Shown here piece by piece: positions 5,752-9,224 of a DNA stretch of 9,224 bases. The notes under the pieces were generated by a model. That model made no database searches. It was not told the origin of the DNA and saw only the letters and a program-made list of their open reading frames with translations. Position 1 is the first letter of the stretch, and every line of letters begins with the position of its first letter. A program made the translations under genes and the position numbers. Source of the DNA: Candidatus Omnitrophota bacterium (GTDB lineage Bacteria > Omnitrophota > Gorgyraeia > Zapsychrales > Zapsychraceae); NCBI GenBank assembly GCA_016217585.1, contig JACRHQ010000062.1:1-9224 (forward strand), written 5' to 3'.

Positions 5752-5760
5752 TTTAGCATG

Positions 5761-5797
5761 AACCCCGCCCTCTCACTGTCGGTGAAAAGGCGGGGTT
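5761..5797 (-). terminator. GC-rich hairpin between the HU-family gene and hisS
   Basis: AACCCCGCC (5761-5769) and GGCGGGGTT (5789-5797) form a perfect 9-base-pair stem. Within the 19-base loop, TCAC (5773-5776) and GTGA (5782-5785) could form a small inner stem. It lies 33 bases after the HU-family stop and 9 bases before the hisS ATG. There is no T-run on either strand, so intrinsic termination is doubtful. It may instead be a processing or leader structure affecting hisS translation. Confidence 0.5.
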
Positions 5798-5830
5798 GTA
5801 AATGTTATCACACGATGTCTGCCGCCGGGA

Positions 5831-6103
5831 CTATTTAATCTTGTGCTTCATCTCCAGGCCTGGCTTGAAGACAACCACTTTACGGGGAGGGACCGGAACG
5901 CTTTGACCCGTCCGTGGGTTGCGGCCGAACCGCGCTTTTCGTTCCTTGATCTTGAACACGCCGAAGTTGCGCAATTCGACTTTTTCGCCGCGCATCAGGC
6001 TATCGACAATCACGTCAAAGGTCTTCTGGACGACCTTTTTGACATCCACCTGCTTGATCCCGGTCATGTCCGTGATGCGAAGGACTATATCTTTTTTGGT
6101 CAT
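5831..6103 (-). CDS. HU/IHF-family nucleoid DNA-binding protein
   Basis: A 90-residue protein of the standard length for HU/IHF subunits. It has an N-terminal helical hairpin (MTKKDIVLRITDMTGIKQVD, then VKKVVQKTFDVIVDSL) for dimerisation, followed by KVELRNFGVFKIKERKAR. The DNA-intercalating arm motif GRNPRTG is at 60-66, followed by VPVPPRKVVVFKPG and a basic Lys-rich end. These proteins bind and sharply bend DNA in the nucleoid, during replication initiation and at promoters. The VVVFKPG ending leans toward the IHF-like side, but HU and IHF cannot be separated here. The ATG at 6101-6103 is preceded by a strong AGGAGGT site, so it is preferred over the in-frame ATG at 6136. A separate promoter lies in the end of dnaE. 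The stop is TAG, which matters for interpreting the TAG in the PgpH-like gene. Confidence 0.95.
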   Translation of the reverse strand: MTKKDIVLRITDMTGIKQVDVKKVVQKTFDVIVDSLMRGEKVELRNFGVFKIKERKARFGRNPRTGQSVPVPPRKVVVFKPGLEMKHKIK

Positions 6104-6126
6104 TGATCCACCTCCTAATGGTAACC

Positions 6127-6155
6127 AGCGTAACATCAGTATGTTACAGTGTCAA
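6127..6155 (-). promoter_or_regulatory. Promoter of the HU-family gene with an embedded dyad
   Basis: On the minus strand, a perfect -35 TTGACA (6150-6155) is followed by a 17-base spacer and a weak -10 TACGCT (6127-6132). This places the start of transcription near 6120 and the strong ribosome site at 6109-6117 just inside the transcript. The -35 lies immediately upstream of the dnaE stop codon, within its last codons. An 18-base dyad GTAACAT-CAGT-ATGTTAC (6130-6147) occupies most of the spacer and overlaps the -10 box, where a bound repressor would block polymerase. Confidence 0.6.
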
Positions 6156-9100
6156 GGAAAAATTCCCCTCGCCTACCAGTTCCTTGATCTCGCTCATCAG
6201 TTCTTCGTTCGGGGCCACGAAAAGGTCTTCCCCCACAAGGATCTGGACACTTTTATGCGACGGCGTGTCCATGCTCAAATAAACGGGAACTTTCCCGGGA
6301 AAACCGGCGAGCTTTTCCTTGAGGTCCCGTAATTTCTGCTGGTCTGCCTGGGCCAGGTCCACGCTGATCTTCTTGATGGAGCCGTACACGTCCTGGATGT
6401 GTTTCATGTCGTTGGCGACGATCTTGGGCTCGTCGTCGCGCTTGCTGACCCGCCCGCTCAAAAAGATGACTTCTCCTTCATTCAAATATTTGGCCAGCTG
6501 CGTGTAGGTGGAAGGGAACACGACCACTTCCACCTCCCCCTCCATGTCTTCCAGCCGCAGGATGGCCATGCGCTCGTTGGTCTTGCGGGTGTTGGTCAGC
6601 TTCACTTCCTCCAGGAGCCCGACGATGCGCACCTCTTCTCCCTCGATCGCCTGCCTTAAAGCCCTGGTGGTGCAATTGGTGAACTCCTTGATCTCGGCCC
6701 CGAAATGCGCCAGGGGGTGTCCGCTGATGTAGAACCCGAGGATCTCCCTTTCATGGGCCAGGATTTTTCCCTTGGACCATTCTTTGATCTCCGGCAAATT
6801 TTCCGCTTCCTTGTGGAACCCCCCGCCCTGGCCGGCGAGGTCGAAGAAAGAGACCTGACCGGAGGCCTTTTCCCTCTGGGTCTTGGCGCCCACGGCCAGC
6901 GCGGTCTCCAGGACCGCCATCAGCTGCGCGCGGTAAACCTTGAAACAGTCCAGGGCGCCGCATTTGATCAAACTCTCGACGACCTTGCGGTTGACCAGAC
7001 GCAGGTCCACCCGCCGGCAAAGGTCGAATAAAGAGGTGTATAAACCGTCTTTTCTGTTTTCCACGATGGAATCGATGGCCGTCGAGCCCACGTTCTTGAC
7101 CCCCAGCAACCCGAAACGGACCGTGCGCCCGTCGACGACGTCGAACTCCTTGACGCTCCGGTTGATGTCCGGCGGCAGGACCGTGATCCCCATCGCCCCG
7201 GACTCCTTGACGTATTCGACGATCTTGTCGGTGTTGTTCTTTTCGCTGTTGAGAAGCGCGCACATGAACTCCACCGGGTAATTCGCCTTCAGATACGCCG
7301 TCTGGTACGAAATAAGCGCGTACGCGGCCGAATGGCTGCGGTTAAAGCCGTACCCGGAGAAATAATCGATGAGGTCGAACAGCTTGTTCGCCTTCTTCTC
7401 GTCGATATTGCTGAACTTCGCGCAGCCCTCGACAAAATCCTTGCGCATCTGGTCCATGACCGCGGGGATCTTCTTGCTCATCGCGCGGCGCAGGTGGTCG
7501 GCCTGGGTCAGGGAAAACCCGGCGAGGGCGACGGGGATCTTCATGACCTGTTCCTGGTAAACGATGATCCCGTAGGTTTCCTTGAGGATCGGCTCAAGCC
7601 TGGGGTGGTCGTATTTGACCTGGACCTCGCCGCGTTTGCGGCGGACAAAGTCGTCGAGCATGCCGCTGCCCATCGGCCCCGGGCGGTACAGGGCCAGGAC
7701 GGAAATAATGTCCTCGAACTCGGAAGGCTGGGTCTTCTTCAAAAGCTCGCGCATCCCCGCGCTTTCCAGCTGGAACACGCCGAAGCTGTTGGCCTGGCTT
7801 AACAGGGCGTACGTCTTCGCGTCGTCGAGAGGGATCCGGGCGATGTCCATTTCCACCCCGTGGATCTTTTTGATCAACTCGACCGCCTGGCTGATCACGG
7901 TCAGCGTGCGCAGCCCCAGGAAATCCATTTTCAAAAGGCCTATCTTGGCGATCGCGTTCATGGCGAAGCCCGTCACGATCTGGTCGTCGCTGGTCTTAAA
8001 CAGCGGCACGTATTCGTTCAGCGGCTTGTCGGCGATGACGACCCCGGCCGCGTGCGTGGAGGCGTGGCGGTTCAGCCCTTCCAGGACCTGCGCGGTGTCG
8101 ATCATCTGACGGGCGGTCTGGTCGTCGTCGTATATTTTCTTCAGCTGCGGCTCCTTGACAAGGGCGTCTTCGACGGTGATGCCAAGCTCGCCGGGGACCA
8201 GTTTGGCGATCTTGTCGACGTCGGCGTAGGGGACGCCCATGACGCGCCCGACGTCGCGGATGGCGGCGCGCGCCTGCATGGTCCCGAAGGTGATGATCTG
8301 GGCGACGTTCCCGCTGCCGTATTTGCGGGTCACGTAGTCGATGACCTCGCCGCGGCGCTCGAAACAAAAATCGATGTCGATGTCGGGCATCCCCGCGCGG
8401 TCGGGGTTCAGGAAACGCTCAAAAAGGAGGCCGTATTTCAAAGGGTCCAGGTCCGTGATCCCCAAGAGATAACTGACCAGGCTGCCCGCCGCGGAACCGC
8501 GGCCCGGCCCGACGGGGATCCCCCGGCCTTTGGCAAAATGGATGAAATCCCAGACAATCAAAAAATAGCTGATGAACCCGATCTTTTCGATGACCTCCAG
8601 CTCATGGTCGAGGCGCCGGGTGATCTCCGGCGTGACCGCCGCGTAGCGTTGGCGCAGCCCTTCCCGGCACAATTCCCGCAAATAGGCCTCCTGGGTCTTG
8701 CCGTCCGGAGGGACAAACCGCGGCAGGTGGACCTCGCCGAAATTCAGGTCAAGGTTGCATTTCTCGGCGATGGCGACGGTGTTCTGCAAGGCGTCGGGGA
8801 GCCAGCCGAACTCCCGGGCCATCAGGGCGGGGTCTTTAAAATAAAACTGGTCGGTCTTCATCCGCATCCTTTTGGGGTCGTTGAGCATCGCCTGCGTCTG
8901 GATGCACAAAAGGGCTTCGTGGGCCGTGGACTGGGACTGCTCCAGATAATGCACGTCGTTGGTGACGACCAGCGGCAGGTTTAATTCCCGGGCGATCTTC
9001 ACCAGGCCTTCGTTGACCGTCTTCTGCTCGGCGAGGCCGTGGTCCATGATCTCGATGTAAAAATTCCCGTCGCCGAAGATCTGGCGCAGTTCATCCGCCG

Positions 9101-9224
9101 ATTTCAAGGCCGCGTTGTAGTCGCCCTGCTGCAGGTGCCAGGCGACCTCGCCCTTGAGGCACGCCGAGGTGGCCAGCAGGCCGCGCGCGTGGCCGGCGAG
9201 GATTGCCTTGTCCATCCGGGGGAA
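6144..9224 (-). CDS. dnaE: DNA polymerase III alpha subunit, 5' part beyond the window edge
   Basis: The replicative polymerase catalytic subunit. The open frame runs off the right edge (FPR precedes the first visible Met at 9213-9215), so about the first 120-140 residues are missing from a protein of about 1150. Counting from that Met, the remainder of the PHP domain spans about 1-160, with C19, H59 and the TNDVHY motif (D87, H89). The palm contains GPGRGSAAGSLVSY (237-250) and PDIDIDF, with the catalytic Asp pair at 280 and 282. The third catalytic Asp is in KMDFLGLRTLTV (D431). Fingers and helix-hairpin-helix regions include YGFNRSHSAAYALIS. A clamp-binding motif QVSFFDL lies at 787-793 (6837-6857), and an OB fold at about 860-945 (VRIVGLLEEV, then EGEVEVVVFP). 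The extreme C-terminus is the short tau-binding region. The frame is intact, without an intein, and ends in TAA 40 bases before the HU-family gene. Confidence 0.97.
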   Translation of the reverse strand, partial: FPRMDKAILAGHARGLLATSACLKGEVAWHLQQGDYNAALKSADELRQIFGDGNFYIEIMDHGLAEQKTVNEGLVKIARELNLPLVVTNDVHYLEQSQSTAHEALLCIQTQAMLNDPKRMRMKTDQFYFKDPALMAREFGWLPDALQNTVAIAEKCNLDLNFGEVHLPRFVPPDGKTQEAYLRELCREGLRQRYAAVTPEITRRLDHELEVIEKIGFISYFLIVWDFIHFAKGRGIPVGPGRGSAAGSLVSYLLGITDLDPLKYGLLFERFLNPDRAGMPDIDIDFCFERRGEVIDYVTRKYGSGNVAQIITFGTMQARAAIRDVGRVMGVPYADVDKIAKLVPGELGITVEDALVKEPQLKKIYDDDQTARQMIDTAQVLEGLNRHASTHAAGVVIADKPLNEYVPLFKTSDDQIVTGFAMNAIAKIGLLKMDFLGLRTLTVISQAVELIKKIHGVEMDIARIPLDDAKTYALLSQANSFGVFQLESAGMRELLKKTQPSEFEDIISVLALYRPGPMGSGMLDDFVRRKRGEVQVKYDHPRLEPILKETYGIIVYQEQVMKIPVALAGFSLTQADHLRRAMSKKIPAVMDQMRKDFVEGCAKFSNIDEKKANKLFDLIDYFSGYGFNRSHSAAYALISYQTAYLKANYPVEFMCALLNSEKNNTDKIVEYVKESGAMGITVLPPDINRSVKEFDVVDGRTVRFGLLGVKNVGSTAIDSIVENRKDGLYTSLFDLCRRVDLRLVNRKVVESLIKCGALDCFKVYRAQLMAVLETALAVGAKTQREKASGQVSFFDLAGQGGGFHKEAENLPEIKEWSKGKILAHEREILGFYISGHPLAHFGAEIKEFTNCTTRALRQAIEGEEVRIVGLLEEVKLTNTRKTNERMAILRLEDMEGEVEVVVFPSTYTQLAKYLNEGEVIFLSGRVSKRDDEPKIVANDMKHIQDVYGSIKKISVDLAQADQQKLRDLKEKLAGFPGKVPVYLSMDTPSHKSVQILVGEDLFVAPNEELMSEIKELVGEGNFSLTL

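Noticed and set aside
5750..5755. TAAAAT as a -10 box for hisS (minus strand)
   Set aside because: It overlaps the hisS ATG itself, would start transcription downstream of the only usable start codon, and has no matching -35.
7860..8984. A 374-codon open frame on the plus strand
   Set aside because: It lies wholly antisense to dnaE, whose catalytic motifs are intact. Long antisense frames are common in GC-rich genes.

Overview
The window is a moderately GC-rich, densely packed bacterial chromosomal segment. Almost all genes lie on the minus strand, so it reads biologically from right to left. The gene set and protein styles suggest an uncultured, deep-branching bacterium. A PVC-like or Omnitrophota-type lineage is my best guess, from the lipoprotein with its RVDQE/NQGY motif and the overall gene neighbourhood. 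This taxonomic call is an inference and only moderately supported.

Layout in transcription order: the 3' two-thirds or more of dnaE (replicative polymerase, cut by the right edge) comes first. Then a small HU/IHF-type DNA-binding protein gene with its own promoter-like sequence, hisS, a short secreted protein that looks truncated, aspS, a LysM lipoprotein, phoH, and the start of a polytopic membrane protein of the PgpH (7TM-HD) family. That last gene carries an in-frame TAG and is cut by the left edge. The only plus-strand genes form a two-gene toxin-antitoxin cassette (AbrB/MazE-like antitoxin, RelE/ParE-like toxin) between hisS and aspS, which are often neighbours in bacteria.

The minus-strand genes are housekeeping functions: replication, nucleoid structure, tRNA charging, RNA metabolism (phoH, normally next to pgpH and ybeY) and envelope. 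The toxin-antitoxin pair, with AT-rich upstream DNA and a broken-looking neighbour gene, is the one accessory island.

I did not find a previously undescribed multi-gene system. The observations most worth following are: an aspartyl-tRNA synthetase that seems cleanly to lack the bacterial GAD insertion domain; the nonsense codon inside the PgpH-like gene, which also lacks the usual extracellular domain; a promoter with a perfect -35 and an 18-bp dyad in its spacer at the dnaE/HU junction; and a very long hairpin just after aspS.
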